From Rhodococcoides fascians A44A (GTDB lineage: Bacteria > Actinomycetota > Actinomycetes > Mycobacteriales > Mycobacteriaceae): 64,000 bases of DNA. The DNA lies in NCBI RefSeq assembly GCF_000760735.1, contig NZ_JMEX01000008.1, forward strand, positions 714,018 to 778,017. The letters are read 5' to 3'. This document shows, piece by piece, positions 19,552 through 28,312 of this stretch (positions are counted from its first letter, which is position 1; each line of letters begins with the position of its first letter). A program made the position numbers and the translations under genes. Under the pieces are notes generated by a model, which was given only the letters and a program-made list of their open reading frames with translations, searched no databases and was not told where the DNA came from.

Positions 19552-19980
19552 TCAGTGCGCCGTGACGGCTTCTGCTTCACGGACGCAGTGCCGCGCCTTC
19601 GTCAGAACACCGAGCAGTCCAGCGGACTTGAGCGCTTGGTAGCCACCGACGAGGTCGGTCGCCTTGTGCAACCCCAACTCCTGCAGCGACGCTGCAGCCA
19701 GGGAAGACGTGTACCCCTCGGAGCAGATCACGATCCACTCGACGTCGTGATCCACCGCCGCGACCAACCGAGCGTCGCTGGTGGGATCCAGACGCCACTC
19801 GAGCACGTTGCGTTCGATGGCCAGCGCGCCGGGCAGCGTCCCTTCGACGGCCCGTTGGGCCTGCGGACGGATGTCGACGACGATCGCGCCGCGTTCGACG
19901 GCGTCACGCAGTTCGAAGACGGTCATCCGGTCGATTCGAGTCCGTGCTTCGTCGAGCATCTGGACGACGGTCTTGCTCAT
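19552..19980 (-). CDS. Rhodanese-domain sulfurtransferase
   Basis: 142-aa single-domain rhodanese. The persulfide-carrying Cys86 lies in the active loop C-S-E-G-Y-T-S-S, preceded by VVDIRPQAQR (CH2A-like) and followed by LVGGYQALKSAGL. Its ATG overlaps the cysteine dioxygenase stop by 4 bases (ATGA), so both are made from one mRNA and coupled. Together they suggest handling of excess cysteine sulfur or persulfides. Expression should follow the cysteine-rich leader ORF upstream of the dioxygenase. Confidence 0.92.
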   Translation of the reverse strand: MSKTVVQMLDEARTRIDRMTVFELRDAVERGAIVVDIRPQAQRAVEGTLPGALAIERNVLEWRLDPTSDARLVAAVDHDVEWIVICSEGYTSSLAAASLQELGLHKATDLVGGYQALKSAGLLGVLTKARHCVREAEAVTAH

Positions 19981-20612
19981 TTCGAAGGTCCTTCGGGCTC
20001 ATCGGTCAGCTCGGTGCGGGTTCGTCGGAGTGCCGACTTGTCGGTCACTTCGTAGTAGGACATCGCGGTCAGCGGCGGTGAATAGGCGTGGACACTCAGT
20101 GTCGGGTGAGGAGTTGTCGAGTCACTCCGCAGGCTCCGCTCCTGCCCAGTGATCGGGTCACTCCGCAGGCTCCGCTCCTGCCCGGTGATCGATGCGGGTG
20201 CGCGCATGACGTCGTGTACCCATCCGAGCGGGAAGGACGCCTGATCCCCGGCGTCGAGTCGACGACGCTTCAGTCCGTCTCCCGCCCAACGGTATTCGAC
20301 GAGCGATCCGCTCAGCACTGTGAGTGCACCGAGCGATCCGGCGTGATCGTGCAGCTCGGTGGAGCGGTCCGGTACCCAGCTGATCAACCAGACATCCAGG
20401 TCGTCGTCGGCGTGCAACCGCGTCGACCAGCGCTCACCGGTGGGCCAGTTGCCACCGGCGGGCAGCAGGTGGTCGAAGCGTCCTTCGAGGACGTCGGACG
20501 CACCCTGATCGGTGATCCGCAGCAGGTCGTGAGGCCGCAACCGAGTCGGAAGCGTCAGATTGGGCGCAGAAGTGGACGACAGAGATCCAGAAAAGACAGG
20601 TGTGGAAAGCAT
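19977..20612 (-). CDS. Cysteine dioxygenase family protein with in-frame repeat insertion
   Basis: 211-aa cupin of the bacterial cysteine dioxygenase family, oxidising cysteine (or a related thiol) to the sulfinate. Iron ligands: H88 and H90 in ELHDHAGS, H133 in PLGWVHDV; the conserved Tyr177 is in SVHAYSPPL. Residues about 142-166 are two tandem 12-aa units (ITGQERSLRSDP, then ITGQERSLRSDS) encoded by a 36-bp palindromic repeat. They lie in the loop between the third His ligand and the final strands, so the core may still fold. SD is GGAG at 20621-20624 (+ coordinates). First structural gene after a Cys-rich mini-ORF. Confidence 0.9.
   Translation of the reverse strand: MLSTPVFSGSLSSTSAPNLTLPTRLRPHDLLRITDQGASDVLEGRFDHLLPAGGNWPTGERWSTRLHADDDLDVWLISWVPDRSTELHDHAGSLGALTVLSGSLVEYRWAGDGLKRRRLDAGDQASFPLGWVHDVMRAPASITGQERSLRSDPITGQERSLRSDSTTPHPTLSVHAYSPPLTAMSYYEVTDKSALRRTRTELTDEPEGPSK
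20117..20188 (-). repeat. Two 36-bp palindromic repeats inside the cysteine dioxygenase gene (locus B)
   Basis: Units at 20117-20152 and 20153-20188 differ at a few positions. Core hairpin is GCAGG-CTCCGCT-CCTGC, so the loop has G where other loci have A. The 36-bp period keeps the reading frame. Read on the minus strand the units give ITGQERSLRSDP-type peptides. Confidence 0.9.
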
Positions 20613-20620
20613 GGAAACTT

Positions 20621-20690
20621 CTCCAGGATAGGTAATTGAACGAGGCAGCGGTCAGCCTCGACAACACTCCTGGGGTCCCATGCACATCAT
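20621..20690 (-). promoter_or_regulatory. Cysteine-responsive attenuator (nested hairpins over the dioxygenase RBS)
   Basis: On the mRNA, CCAGGA (20668-20673) can pair with UCCUGG (20623-20628), which overlaps the GGAG Shine-Dalgarno of the dioxygenase gene. Inside it CGAGGC (20655-20660) pairs with GCCUCG (20641-20646), a perfect 6-bp stem around the mini-ORF stop. The two adjacent Cys codons lie between the two left arms. Ribosome position on those codons would therefore decide which stems form. Seen directly: complementarity and codon positions. Inferred: regulation. Confidence 0.6.
20652..20690 (-). CDS. Cysteine-rich leader mini-ORF upstream of cysteine dioxygenase
   Basis: A 12-codon ORF, MMCMGPQECCRG, begins at ATG 20690 (a GTG directly before it is also in frame) and ends 39 bases before the dioxygenase ATG. 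Three of its 12 residues are Cys, two in tandem near the stop. A TAAGAAT -10-like element lies at 20701-20707 (minus strand), 7 bases before the GTG, so the transcript is probably leaderless. This matches the pattern of leaderless polycysteine short ORFs described as cysteine-responsive attenuators in mycobacteria. Too short for statistical coding support; the call rests on position, Cys content and RNA structure. Confidence 0.6.
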   Translation of the reverse strand: MMCMGPQECCRG

Positions 20691-20726
20691 CACGACGACG
20701 ATTCTTACACAACCGTTCCAGTTGCG

Positions 20727-21527
20727 CTAGCGGGTCCGTCTTTTCGCCAGGTTTCGCTCGAACACCAGACGCAGGCCCTCGAGCGTCAGATCCGGCTCGT
20801 GGTGCTCGACGGACGCACTTTCCGCCATGATGAGCGGCGCACTCTCACCCGTCCCGATGACGGCGACGTCCTTGCCCCCGAACTCCGGCAGTTCGCGCCG
20901 GACCCGATTCACCAGGCCGTCGACCAGGCCCGCGAACCCGAAGACCGCCCCGGCCTGCATGCACTCGACGGTGTTCTTGCCGACGACGGAACGCGGTCGC
21001 AGCAATTCCACCTCACGCAACGCCGCGGAACGTGACGACATCGCCGCCGTCGAGATCTCCAGGCCCGGTGCGATGGCGCCGCCGAGGAACTCACCCTTGG
21101 CCGAGACCACGTCGACGCACGTCGTGGTGCCGAAATCCACCACGATGCAGGCACTCCCGTACAAATCATGCGCGGCAAGCGTGTTCACGATGCGGTCCGC
21201 ACCCACCTCCTTGGGATTGTCGACCAGCAACGGAACTCCCGTGCGCACACCGGGTTCCACCACCACGTGCGGCACATGCTTCCAGTATCGGGCCAGCATC
21301 GTGCGCGTCTCACGCAGCACCGAGGGCACGGTCGACAACGCCGACACTCCCGTGATCTGCTCGGCATCGGGCCCGATCAGCCCACGAAGCATCAACGCCA
21401 GCTCGTCGGCGGTGACGTTGGGGTCGGTCCGCACCCGCCAGTCTCGGTGCAGCGTCGCGTGATCACCACTTCCGCTGAACAATCCGAGCGTCGTCGAGGT
21501 ATTGCGAACGTCGACTGCGAGCAGCAC
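20727..21527 (-). CDS. coaX: Type III pantothenate kinase
   Basis: 266 aa. It phosphorylates pantothenate, the first step of coenzyme A synthesis. The N-terminal nucleotide loop is [47 protein letters not shown] and [15 protein letters not shown] are the ASKHA-fold active-site segments typical of CoaX. The GTG at 21527, 2 bases after the panD stop, gives the same N-terminus as the mycobacterial protein; a longer open frame upstream runs through panD and is not real coding. Last gene of the DUF2520-panC-panD-coaX unit. Confidence 0.95.
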   Translation of the reverse strand: MLLAVDVRNTSTTLGLFSGSGDHATLHRDWRVRTDPNVTADELALMLRGLIGPDAEQITGVSALSTVPSVLRETRTMLARYWKHVPHVVVEPGVRTGVPLLVDNPKEVGADRIVNTLAAHDLYGSACIVVDFGTTTCVDVVSAKGEFLGGAIAPGLEISTAAMSSRSAALREVELLRPRSVVGKNTVECMQAGAVFGFAGLVDGLVNRVRRELPEFGGKDVAVIGTGESAPLIMAESASVEHHEPDLTLEGLRLVFERNLAKRRTR

Positions 21528-21529
21528 AG

Positions 21530-21961
21530 CTAGACCAGCACGGAGTCGGCGCGCAGCGTGCGTGGAGTGATCAGACCGGACCCCTCGGGCGCGTGGGCAG
21601 GATCGGAGCCCAACTCCACCGGAGCGTTCTTGTCGTCGACGAACACCACTCGCGGCGCGTAGTCCTTGCACTCCTGCTCGTTCATCACTCCATAGGCGAT
21701 CAGAATGACCAGATCACCGGGGTTGACGAGATGAGCTGCCGCACCGTTGATTCCGATGACGCCACTGCCCCGCTCACCGGTGATCACATACGTCTCGAGG
21801 CGCGCACCGTTGTCGATGTCGACGATGGTGACCTGCTCCCCTTCCAGCAGATCGGCAGCCTCCATCAGATCCAGATCCACCGTGACCGAGCCAACGTAGT
21901 GCAGGTCGGCATGCGTGACGGTGGCGCGGTGGATCTTGGACTTCATCATTGTGCGAAACAT
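21530..21961 (-). CDS. panD: Aspartate 1-decarboxylase precursor
   Basis: 143 aa. It makes beta-alanine for pantothenate. The proenzyme self-cleaves between G24 and S25 (HYVGSVTVD) to make the pyruvoyl cofactor. [15 protein letters not shown] at the N-terminus and [17 protein letters not shown] are conserved. The ATG at 21961 is 4 bases after the panC stop. The C-terminus is slightly longer than in E. coli and similar to mycobacteria. Confidence 0.96.
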   Translation of the reverse strand: MFRTMMKSKIHRATVTHADLHYVGSVTVDLDLMEAADLLEGEQVTIVDIDNGARLETYVITGERGSGVIGINGAAAHLVNPGDLVILIAYGVMNEQECKDYAPRVVFVDDKNAPVELGSDPAHAPEGSGLITPRTLRADSVLV

Positions 21962-21965
21962 GTTG

Positions 21966-22961
21966 TCACCCTTCAGCTTTGGTAAATTCGTTCGCCTGCG
22001 CAGGCTCCACTCCTGCTTTATCGAGTCGTTCCGCAGGCTCCACTCCTGCATTACCGAGTCGTTCCGCAGGCTCCACTCCTGCTTCGAGGAAGCCGGTGCC
22101 CACGGCCACCCCGACGTTGTCGATGAGGCGGGTGGTTCCGATTCTGGCGGCGACGAGGAGTCGCCCGTCTCCTCGTTCCGGGGCCGGCCCGAGGTCCACG
22201 CCGCGGACCTCGAGGTAGTCCACGTCGACCCCGGGGACCGAGTCCAGCACACCCCGCGCGGTCGACAGGATCGCCGACACACCACCTGCCGCTGCGTGCG
22301 CTCCGGCTACCAGAGCGGCCGAGAGAACCATCGCGGCGTCTCGCTGCGCGGAGTCGAGGTACCGATTGCGGGAGGACAGTGCGAGCCCGTCCTGCTCGCG
22401 GACCGTCGGCACGCCGTAGATCTTGACGTCGAAGTTCAGATCGCGAACCATCTGACGGATCAGAGTGAGCTGCTGATAGTCCTTCTCGCCGAAGTACGCC
22501 GCGTGCGGCGACGCGATCTGCAGCAACTTCGCGACCACGGTGAGCATGCCCGCGAAATGTGTGGGCCGGGAAGCGCCTTCCAGCTCCGCCCCGAGCGGGC
22601 CTGGATGCACGGTGGTGCGCGGACCGGCCGGGTACATGTCCGACGCGGAGGGCGCGAACACCAGCTCGACCCCTTCCCCACGAAGCAGTTCGACGTCGGC
22701 GTCGAGCGTGCGCGGGTAGGCGTCCAGGTCCTCCCCTGCCCCGAACTGCAGAGGATTGACGAAGATCGACACGATGACGACAGCTCCGGTGAGCTTGGCC
22801 TGCCGGACGAGGTGGATGTGACCTGCGTGCAACGCACCCATCGTCGGCACGAGAGACACAGTTTTGCCCACTGCGCGAAGAGCTTTGGACACCGAGGTGA
22901 TCACGGCGGGATCGTGGTGGACCGTGAGTTCCCCGGCCTTGTAGCTACCTGCCAGTGTCAT
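21966..22961 (-). CDS. panC: Pantothenate synthetase with repeat-encoded C-terminal tail
   Basis: 331 aa. It condenses pantoate and beta-alanine with ATP. The nucleotidyltransferase HxGH motif (HAGH, 45-48, in [11 protein letters not shown]) and ALSSRNRYL are present. The last 40 residues (about 292-331) are not enzyme sequence: they are three 11-aa units, [22 protein letters not shown] and AGVEPAQAN, encoded by a palindromic repeat. The catalytic part ends at about residue 290, as expected. The ATG overlaps the stop of the DUF2520 gene by ATGA. panD follows after 4 bases, so the tail also forms the approach to the panD start. Confidence 0.95.
   Translation of the reverse strand: MTLAGSYKAGELTVHHDPAVITSVSKALRAVGKTVSLVPTMGALHAGHIHLVRQAKLTGAVVIVSIFVNPLQFGAGEDLDAYPRTLDADVELLRGEGVELVFAPSASDMYPAGPRTTVHPGPLGAELEGASRPTHFAGMLTVVAKLLQIASPHAAYFGEKDYQQLTLIRQMVRDLNFDVKIYGVPTVREQDGLALSSRNRYLDSAQRDAAMVLSAALVAGAHAAAGGVSAILSTARGVLDSVPGVDVDYLEVRGVDLGPAPERGDGRLLVAARIGTTRLIDNVGVAVGTGFLEAGVEPAERLGNAGVEPAERLDKAGVEPAQANEFTKAEG
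21998..22086 (-). repeat. Three palindromic repeat units at the 3' end of panC (locus C)
   Basis: Two full 33-bp units (22021-22053, 22054-22086) and a partial one (21998-22020). Core GCAGG-CTCCACT-CCTGC has a perfect 5-bp stem. In the panC frame each unit reads [11 protein letters not shown]. This is a different frame from locus B, yet still without stops. Confidence 0.92.
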
Positions 22962-23872
22962 CGTTCGCCTTCCAGAAACTCGACCAGTGGCGCGGGTGCG
23001 CCGATTCTCTGCGCGGACCGCAGCGACAGGGCTCGGTACCCTTCGGCAATCCGCGGGTCCACCTCCCGCAGCACACTCAGATGTTTCTGCACTGCGCTCA
23101 GATCCCCGCGGGCGACCGGCCCCGTCAACGCAGACTGTCCACGTCGAAGCGCATTCTCGAGCGCAGCATTCAGCAACGGCGCAAGAACACGCTGCGGCAC
23201 ACCGGGTTCGGTGTCCATGCCGGGAAATCCCGGGCCGTCGAGAGCAACGTGCAGAGCCTCGACGGCGTCGGCGACGAGGGTGACGAGATGATTGGATCCG
23301 TGCGCCAGAGCGGCGTGATACAGCGCTCGCTCCGTCTCCGCGACGTGCACCGGTTCTCCGCCCAATTCGAGCACCAGCGCCTGCGCGACGGCGTAACCGA
23401 TCTCGTCGGCCGCAGTGATGCCGAAACACGCCGAGGCCAGTCGATCCGTGTCCTCGGCGAGTCCGGAAAAGGTCATCGCCGGATGGATCGCCAGCGGCAC
23501 GGCACCCCGAGCGGACAGCGGCGACAGAATGCCCACACCGTTGGCGCCGGAAGTGTGCACGACGAGCTTGCCCGGCGCCACGACGCCCGTTGCCGCCAGA
23601 CCCGTTGCAAGCGAGGCGAGTTCGGAATCGGGGACCGCGAGGATCAGCAACTCGGCGCGGGTGGCGACCTCGTCGACCGGCAGTATCTGCGTGTCCGGAA
23701 GGCGTGTGCGCGCACGATGCACCGAATCCTCGGACACGGCAGAGCAGGCGACGACGACGTGTCCGACGCGCTCGAGAGCTTCGCCGAGAGCTGTGCCGAC
23801 GCGACCTGCCGACACGATGCCGACCGCCAAACGCGCAGGTGCGGGATCAGCAGTGAACTCGGATGAGGTCAC
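22958..23872 (-). CDS. Rossmann-fold DUF2520 protein
   Basis: 304 aa. An N-terminal NAD(P)-binding fold ([19 protein letters not shown], 15-33) and a C-terminal helical DUF2520 domain (about 150-290, with [10 protein letters not shown]) resemble 6-phosphogluconate- or ketopantoate-reductase-like enzymes. It occupies the Rv3603c position directly upstream of panC and is coupled to it by ATGA. A role as the missing ketopantoate reductase is suggested by this context but unproven. GTG start. Confidence 0.88.
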   Translation of the reverse strand: MTSSEFTADPAPARLAVGIVSAGRVGTALGEALERVGHVVVACSAVSEDSVHRARTRLPDTQILPVDEVATRAELLILAVPDSELASLATGLAATGVVAPGKLVVHTSGANGVGILSPLSARGAVPLAIHPAMTFSGLAEDTDRLASACFGITAADEIGYAVAQALVLELGGEPVHVAETERALYHAALAHGSNHLVTLVADAVEALHVALDGPGFPGMDTEPGVPQRVLAPLLNAALENALRRGQSALTGPVARGDLSAVQKHLSVLREVDPRIAEGYRALSLRSAQRIGAPAPLVEFLEGER

Positions 23873-23994
23873 CGATTACTTCCTCTCGTTCGTTCCAGTC
23901 CCGCTCGGCGGGTACCAGACGTCCTGTCCAAGAGAATAGCCTCACAGGCAGGCACCGGCCACGGCGCATCAACGTGATCTAGTTCACGATCGCG

Positions 23995-25245
23995 TCAGTC
24001 GGCGCGACGACGGTGCCTGCGTTCGGTGGGCTCACCGGAACCCGACTGCAGTCCTGCCATGATCTCCGCGACGGAACGACCGTTGGAGTGCGCTCCGGCG
24101 GTGTCCCCGTCCTCGGGTTCCGCCCGGCGCCGACGCCGTGACCGCGGCTCGGGATCCGGAAGATCCCAATGTTGGGACGGGCTCTCGGGCTCGGGATCCT
24201 GCCGAACCTCGGGCTGCGGCTCGGGCTCGGAATGCTGCCGAACTTCGGGCTGGGGCTCGGGCTCGGGCTCGGGCTGCGACTGTGGCTCGGGAACGACCTC
24301 GGCCGGCGAGTCGTGCACCACGTCTGCGTACTCGGCTTCGACTGGTACTTCGGGGGATGGCTCCGGGTACGCCGACGGCGCAGCGGAGGCGCGGGGAGGC
24401 GTCGGGACCCGTCGGCCACCGCCGGGAGCCCGCGCGTCACCTCGCCGGGGCTGTACCGGGCTTCCACCACCGGAAGTTCCACCACCGGAAGTTCCATCGC
24501 CGGACGCCTGGGGCGCGGCAGCTGGGGAGGTGGGAGCGTGCGTGTAGCCGAGTGGTACCTCGCTGCCGATCGGCACGTCGGGGTAGAGCACCGATGTTTC
24601 CGCGGTCACGGGTTCGTCGTACGGGTTGGCGATTCCTTGAACCGGCGAGACCGGGGCGCTCGGCCGCTGGCCTCGCGGATCCCTGAGCGCCGAGTCGGGC
24701 TCGTTGGCACCGGTACGCCCGGGGATGTACAACCCCGACGGCGCTGGTTGGTACCCGTCGTAGTTGCGGCCTCCGCCGAGCTCGGCCACCCGCGTCGCCT
24801 CGGCGCGGAGGGCTACCCGCTCGGTGGGGAGATTGCCGTCGAACAACATCTGCAGGTTCTCCCGCAGGTGCGCGAGTTCCGCCCGCAGGGCCGCGACCTC
24901 ACTGGTCTCGAGCTGCACTTCGCTGCGCACACGCGCCTCGACACCCAGCTCGTACTCACGCCGGGCGGAGATCTCCCGCGCGAGTTGCAGCTCGTACACC
25001 GTTTGCAGGTCCTTGGCCTTCGTCTGATCCGCCGCGGCCTCGCGTCGATACTTCGTCATCGCGAACGCGCCCACGATCGCCGCCCACAACGCGGAGACGA
25101 GGCCCACCCGCAACCATTGGACGTTCTCGCTGAACAGCAGCAGCACACTCGCCGCGACTCCGAAGACGACCAACGCGGCTATGAACAACTGGCTCGCACT
25201 GCGCCGCGAACGGCGTGCGGCCTTTGCGCGAGTCGGTTCGGTCAT
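23995..25245 (-). CDS. DUF6779-type membrane protein with proline-rich tail
   Basis: 416 aa; corresponds to Rv3604c in gene order. Two transmembrane segments at about 20-65, then a conserved helical stretch (70-150, charged and probably coiled-coil, YELQLAREISARREYELGVEARV). The remaining 260 residues are low-complexity, rich in Pro, Glu and Gln, with runs such as PEPEPEPQPE, ending in a basic tip (RRHRRRAD). I take the ATG at 25245; the in-frame TTG 7 codons earlier is less likely. Function unknown. Confidence 0.85.
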   Translation of the reverse strand: MTEPTRAKAARRSRRSASQLFIAALVVFGVAASVLLLFSENVQWLRVGLVSALWAAIVGAFAMTKYRREAAADQTKAKDLQTVYELQLAREISARREYELGVEARVRSEVQLETSEVAALRAELAHLRENLQMLFDGNLPTERVALRAEATRVAELGGGRNYDGYQPAPSGLYIPGRTGANEPDSALRDPRGQRPSAPVSPVQGIANPYDEPVTAETSVLYPDVPIGSEVPLGYTHAPTSPAAAPQASGDGTSGGGTSGGGSPVQPRRGDARAPGGGRRVPTPPRASAAPSAYPEPSPEVPVEAEYADVVHDSPAEVVPEPQSQPEPEPEPQPEVRQHSEPEPQPEVRQDPEPESPSQHWDLPDPEPRSRRRRRAEPEDGDTAGAHSNGRSVAEIMAGLQSGSGEPTERRHRRRAD

Positions 25246-25349
25246 GGCAACCAGGGTAGCTGGCAAATCGCCACGAACCGGTCAACCTCGGTTGTGGATC
25301 GCCACAGCGCCTGCTGGGTGGTTCGGCCACGTGACGGGACCCACGCGAG

Positions 25350-25823
25350 TCAGCGCGGATCGTCTCCGCGATCCTCCGGTGTGCGACAGCACTGTTCGAG
25401 CCACAGTGCGGCACCGACGAGAGCGAGACCGGCAAGCAGCCCGACGATGGCTCCCGGCCTGTCGGCGGCCGCGGCTCGCACGGTCGACGCCTGGGGCAGG
25501 ATGTGAACGAGAAAACCGGCCCAGATACCCGTCACGGCCGACCCCACCAGCGCCGACGCTTTCGCCAGGGCCAGGGCCCGAGCGGCCGTGATGGGGTGAA
25601 CGTGGCGTGGTCCGTCGCCGATCCGGCTGGTCCCCACTCGCGACCGCAGCACGAACGCGAAGATCAGCTCACCGATGGCGATCGGGTACAGCGATGCGCC
25701 GACGAGCACCGACATCGGCGGAAGCATCCCGTAGAACGACCTGACCAGCAGCCACATCGCGACGGCTGCGAACAGCGCGATGGAGACGAGGTCTCGTACC
25801 CGTGTCGGTTTCATCTCGGTCAT
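25350..25823 (-). CDS. DUF3180 membrane protein
   Basis: 157 aa with four hydrophobic segments (about 12-30, 36-58, 82-108, 122-145), as in the DUF3180 family. In mycobacteria (Rv3605c) it likewise sits just after folK. 10 bases separate it from folK, so it belongs to the folate transcript. ATG start, with a second ATG at the fourth codon. No function known. Confidence 0.88.
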   Translation of the reverse strand: MTEMKPTRVRDLVSIALFAAVAMWLLVRSFYGMLPPMSVLVGASLYPIAIGELIFAFVLRSRVGTSRIGDGPRHVHPITAARALALAKASALVGSAVTGIWAGFLVHILPQASTVRAAAADRPGAIVGLLAGLALVGAALWLEQCCRTPEDRGDDPR

Positions 25824-25833
25824 CCGCGCGCGT

Positions 25834-26370
25834 CTACTCTCGACGCTCTTCTGCGGAGACGGGTGTCATGTCGGTCGCCCGGACGCCACTGCGTTCCTCG
25901 GCGCTCAACGTCGCGAGCCAGTCGTCGACGCGCCTGGCGTCCGTGCCGACCGCGAGGGTGGCGTCGGGCTCCACGTCGAGCCACGGGAGCAGGACGAACG
26001 CGCGCTCGTGGGCACGGGGATGCGGCAGCAACAACTGCGGATCGGTTCCGACGACGTCCTGGCCGGCATCCGATCGGCACACCACGATGTCCACGTCGAG
26101 GCTGCGAGGGCCCCACCGCACCTCACGAACCCGCTCGGCGTTCGCTTCGCGTTCCCTGGCGAACTCCAGCCACTCGTACGGTCCGCGCTCCGGGTCGTCG
26201 GCGACGACGATCGCGTTCAGAAAATCCTGCTGTTCGATGCCACCCCACGGCGCTGACACGTAGACCTTCGACACCGCTCGCACTCGCGGTCCGAGATCGT
26301 CGGTGACGGACCGCAGGTGTGCGAGCGAATCACCGACGTTGCTGCCGATCGACAGTACGACCTGCGTCAT
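25834..26370 (-). CDS. folK: HPPK, 2-amino-4-hydroxy-6-hydroxymethyldihydropteridine pyrophosphokinase
   Basis: 178 aa. It transfers pyrophosphate to the pterin alcohol in folate synthesis. [15 protein letters not shown] opens the protein, [14 protein letters not shown] follows, and the signature [12 protein letters not shown] lies at mid-length. The ATG at 26370 overlaps the folB stop by 4 bases; upstream sequence in the same frame belongs to folB. Part of folE-folP-folB-folK. Confidence 0.95.
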   Translation of the reverse strand: MTQVVLSIGSNVGDSLAHLRSVTDDLGPRVRAVSKVYVSAPWGGIEQQDFLNAIVVADDPERGPYEWLEFAREREANAERVREVRWGPRSLDVDIVVCRSDAGQDVVGTDPQLLLPHPRAHERAFVLLPWLDVEPDATLAVGTDARRVDDWLATLSAEERSGVRATDMTPVSAEERRE

Positions 26371-26747
26371 GAGCGCACTCGGTGGGCGACGACGGCGACA
26401 TCGACGAATTCCAGAGGAATCGGAGCCGACGGCTTGTGCAATACCACTTCGACGGCGTCGACCCGGGTATCGGTCATGACCGAATCTGCGATCTCGGCGG
26501 CAACCGTTTCGATCAGGTCCCGGGGCGGGCCCGCCACGATGGCGGCGGCGGCCTCGGCCAGTTCGCCGTAATGCAACGTTGCCGTCAGGTCGTCGGACGC
26601 GGCAGCCGGCTTCAGATCCATCCAGACGGTGATGTCCACGACGAAGTCCTGGCCGTCGCGCTTCTCGAAGTCGAAGACTCCGTGGTGTCCGCGAACCTTC
26701 AACCCGCGCAACTCGATTCGGTCGCTCACCCGATGCTCGCCCTTCAT
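26367..26747 (-). CDS. folB: Dihydroneopterin aldolase
   Basis: 126 aa. It cleaves 7,8-dihydroneopterin to the hydroxymethylpterin. [19 protein letters not shown] and [12 protein letters not shown] are typical. I chose the ATG at 26747, which overlaps the folP stop (ATGA) and has GGGAGG at good spacing; a GTG six codons later (VSDRIELRG) would match the mycobacterial N-terminus and remains possible. Confidence 0.93.
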   Translation of the reverse strand: MKGEHRVSDRIELRGLKVRGHHGVFDFEKRDGQDFVVDITVWMDLKPAAASDDLTATLHYGELAEAAAAIVAGPPRDLIETVAAEIADSVMTDTRVDAVEVVLHKPSAPIPLEFVDVAVVAHRVRS

Positions 26748-27586
26748 GCGCTTGCCTCCCATGCGTCGACGACGGCCACCGCGTCCAGCGTGGAGCGGGC
26801 GTCGTGCACGCGTACGCCCCATGCCCCTGCTGCCACCGCGAGCGCCGATACGACGGCAGTCGCGACCTCACGGCCGGCCGGCGGGCGGTCGACGCCGTCC
26901 TGCGCCAACAGCGACCCGAGGAAGCGTTTGCGCGACGCCCCGATCAGGACGGGCATTCCCAATTCCACGAACGTGGGAATCGCGTGGAGCAGTTGCCAGT
27001 TGTGGTGGGCGTTCTTGGCGAAACCGAGGCCGGGATCCAACACGATGTTGGATCGGTCGACTCCGGCAGCGACAGCGCGATCCACCTGGTGAAGCAGCTC
27101 GCGTCGAACGTCCGCCACGACGTCGTCGTAGTGATCGGCCGCACCGGAGTGCGCATAGTTCTCCGAGCTCCGCCAGTGCATCAGGATCCACGGCACGCCT
27201 GCGTCCGCGACGACCGACGCCATGTCCGGGTCGGCCCGGCCACCGGACACGTCGTTGACGATGGTGACGCCTGCTTCGATCGCGGCGGCGGCAACCGATG
27301 CGCGCATCGTGTCGACGCTCGTCGGGATGCCCTGCTCACCGAGGGCGGCAATCACCGGCACCACTCGTCGGGCTTCGACCTCCGGATCGATGCGTTCCGC
27401 TCCCGGACGCGTCGATTCGCCACCGACGTCGACGATGTCCACACCCATGGCGTGCAGCTGAACACCGTGTGCGACGGCAGCGTCGACGTCGAGATACCGA
27501 CCACCGTCGGAGAACGAATCCGCCGTGACGTTGAGAACGCCCATCACCACATGGGCGCCGGGCCGAAACGGCCGAAAAGACGTCAT
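26744..27586 (-). CDS. folP: Dihydropteroate synthase
   Basis: 280-aa TIM-barrel enzyme that joins p-aminobenzoate to the pterin; target of sulfonamides. The N-terminal [16 protein letters not shown] and the substrate loops [18 protein letters not shown] and GASRKRFLG are visible. The ATG at 27586 overlaps the folE stop by ATGA. The resemblance is to functional FolP1. Confidence 0.96.
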   Translation of the reverse strand: MTSFRPFRPGAHVVMGVLNVTADSFSDGGRYLDVDAAVAHGVQLHAMGVDIVDVGGESTRPGAERIDPEVEARRVVPVIAALGEQGIPTSVDTMRASVAAAAIEAGVTIVNDVSGGRADPDMASVVADAGVPWILMHWRSSENYAHSGAADHYDDVVADVRRELLHQVDRAVAAGVDRSNIVLDPGLGFAKNAHHNWQLLHAIPTFVELGMPVLIGASRKRFLGSLLAQDGVDRPPAGREVATAVVSALAVAAGAWGVRVHDARSTLDAVAVVDAWEASA

Positions 27587-28224
27587 TTCCGCAGAATCAG
27601 ATCCAACGCCTCGGATCGAGACGCTGCACTCGACTGGAACAGTCCGCGGACGGCCGACGTCGTCGTACTGGCTCCCGGCTTGCGAATGCCGCGCATGGCC
27701 ATGCACAGATGCTCCGCCTCGATCACGACGATGGCGCCGCGCGGGTCGAGCTTGCGCATCACGGCGTCGGCGATCTGGCTGGTCAGACGCTCCTGCACCT
27801 GTGGACGCTTGGCGTAGAGATCCACGACGCGGGCCAACTTGGACAGGCCGGTCACCTTGCCGCTCTTGCCGGGAATGTACCCGACGTGGGCGACGCCGTG
27901 GAACGAGACCAGGTGATGCTCGCACGTAGAGAACATCGGGATACCCCGCACCAGAACGAGTTCCTGATGGCCCTCGTCGAACGTCGTGTTCAGCACCGAA
28001 TCCGGGTCCGTGTACAGCCCGCCGAACATCTCCTTGTACGCACGGGCCACGCGCGCCGGGGTGTCGAGCAGGCCGGCACGGTCAGGATCTTCTCCGACGG
28101 CGATCAGCAACTCACGGACCGCGGCCTCGGCACGCGGCTGGTCGAACGTGCGCCCTGTTGCAACTGCGACGAGGTTGTCCGGCGCAACCGGGGCGCCCTC
28201 ATCGTCCATCCGCGTGACTGACAC
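27583..28224 (-). CDS. folE: GTP cyclohydrolase I
   Basis: 213 aa. It opens GTP to 7,8-dihydroneopterin triphosphate, the entry step of folate synthesis. Zinc-site residues are in [12 protein letters not shown] (C101, H104) and EHLCMAMRG (third ligand Cys). GTG start with GAAGGAAAG 7 bases upstream; an ATG five codons later is an alternative. First of four overlapping fol genes, 88 bases after ftsH. Confidence 0.96.
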   Translation of the reverse strand: MSVTRMDDEGAPVAPDNLVAVATGRTFDQPRAEAAVRELLIAVGEDPDRAGLLDTPARVARAYKEMFGGLYTDPDSVLNTTFDEGHQELVLVRGIPMFSTCEHHLVSFHGVAHVGYIPGKSGKVTGLSKLARVVDLYAKRPQVQERLTSQIADAVMRKLDPRGAIVVIEAEHLCMAMRGIRKPGASTTTSAVRGLFQSSAASRSEALDLILRK

Positions 28225-28312
28225 GTGTGCTCTTTCCTTCGGTCCACCCGCGGCTCACAACCGCAGGCCCACTCATTGCGCCACGTAAGCCTATCGCCCG
28301 ATCCCGACTGAC

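Noticed and set aside
20673..20712. A TTG-started frame through the cysteine dioxygenase leader
   Set aside because: It continues out of frame into the dioxygenase gene and has no coding character; the Cys-rich mini-ORF in another frame fits the RNA structure better.
21962..22285. Upstream extension of panD giving repeated QEWSLRND peptides
   Set aside because: This is the palindromic repeat read in a frame other than that of panC, which really runs through it; panD starts at 21961 by homology and spacing.
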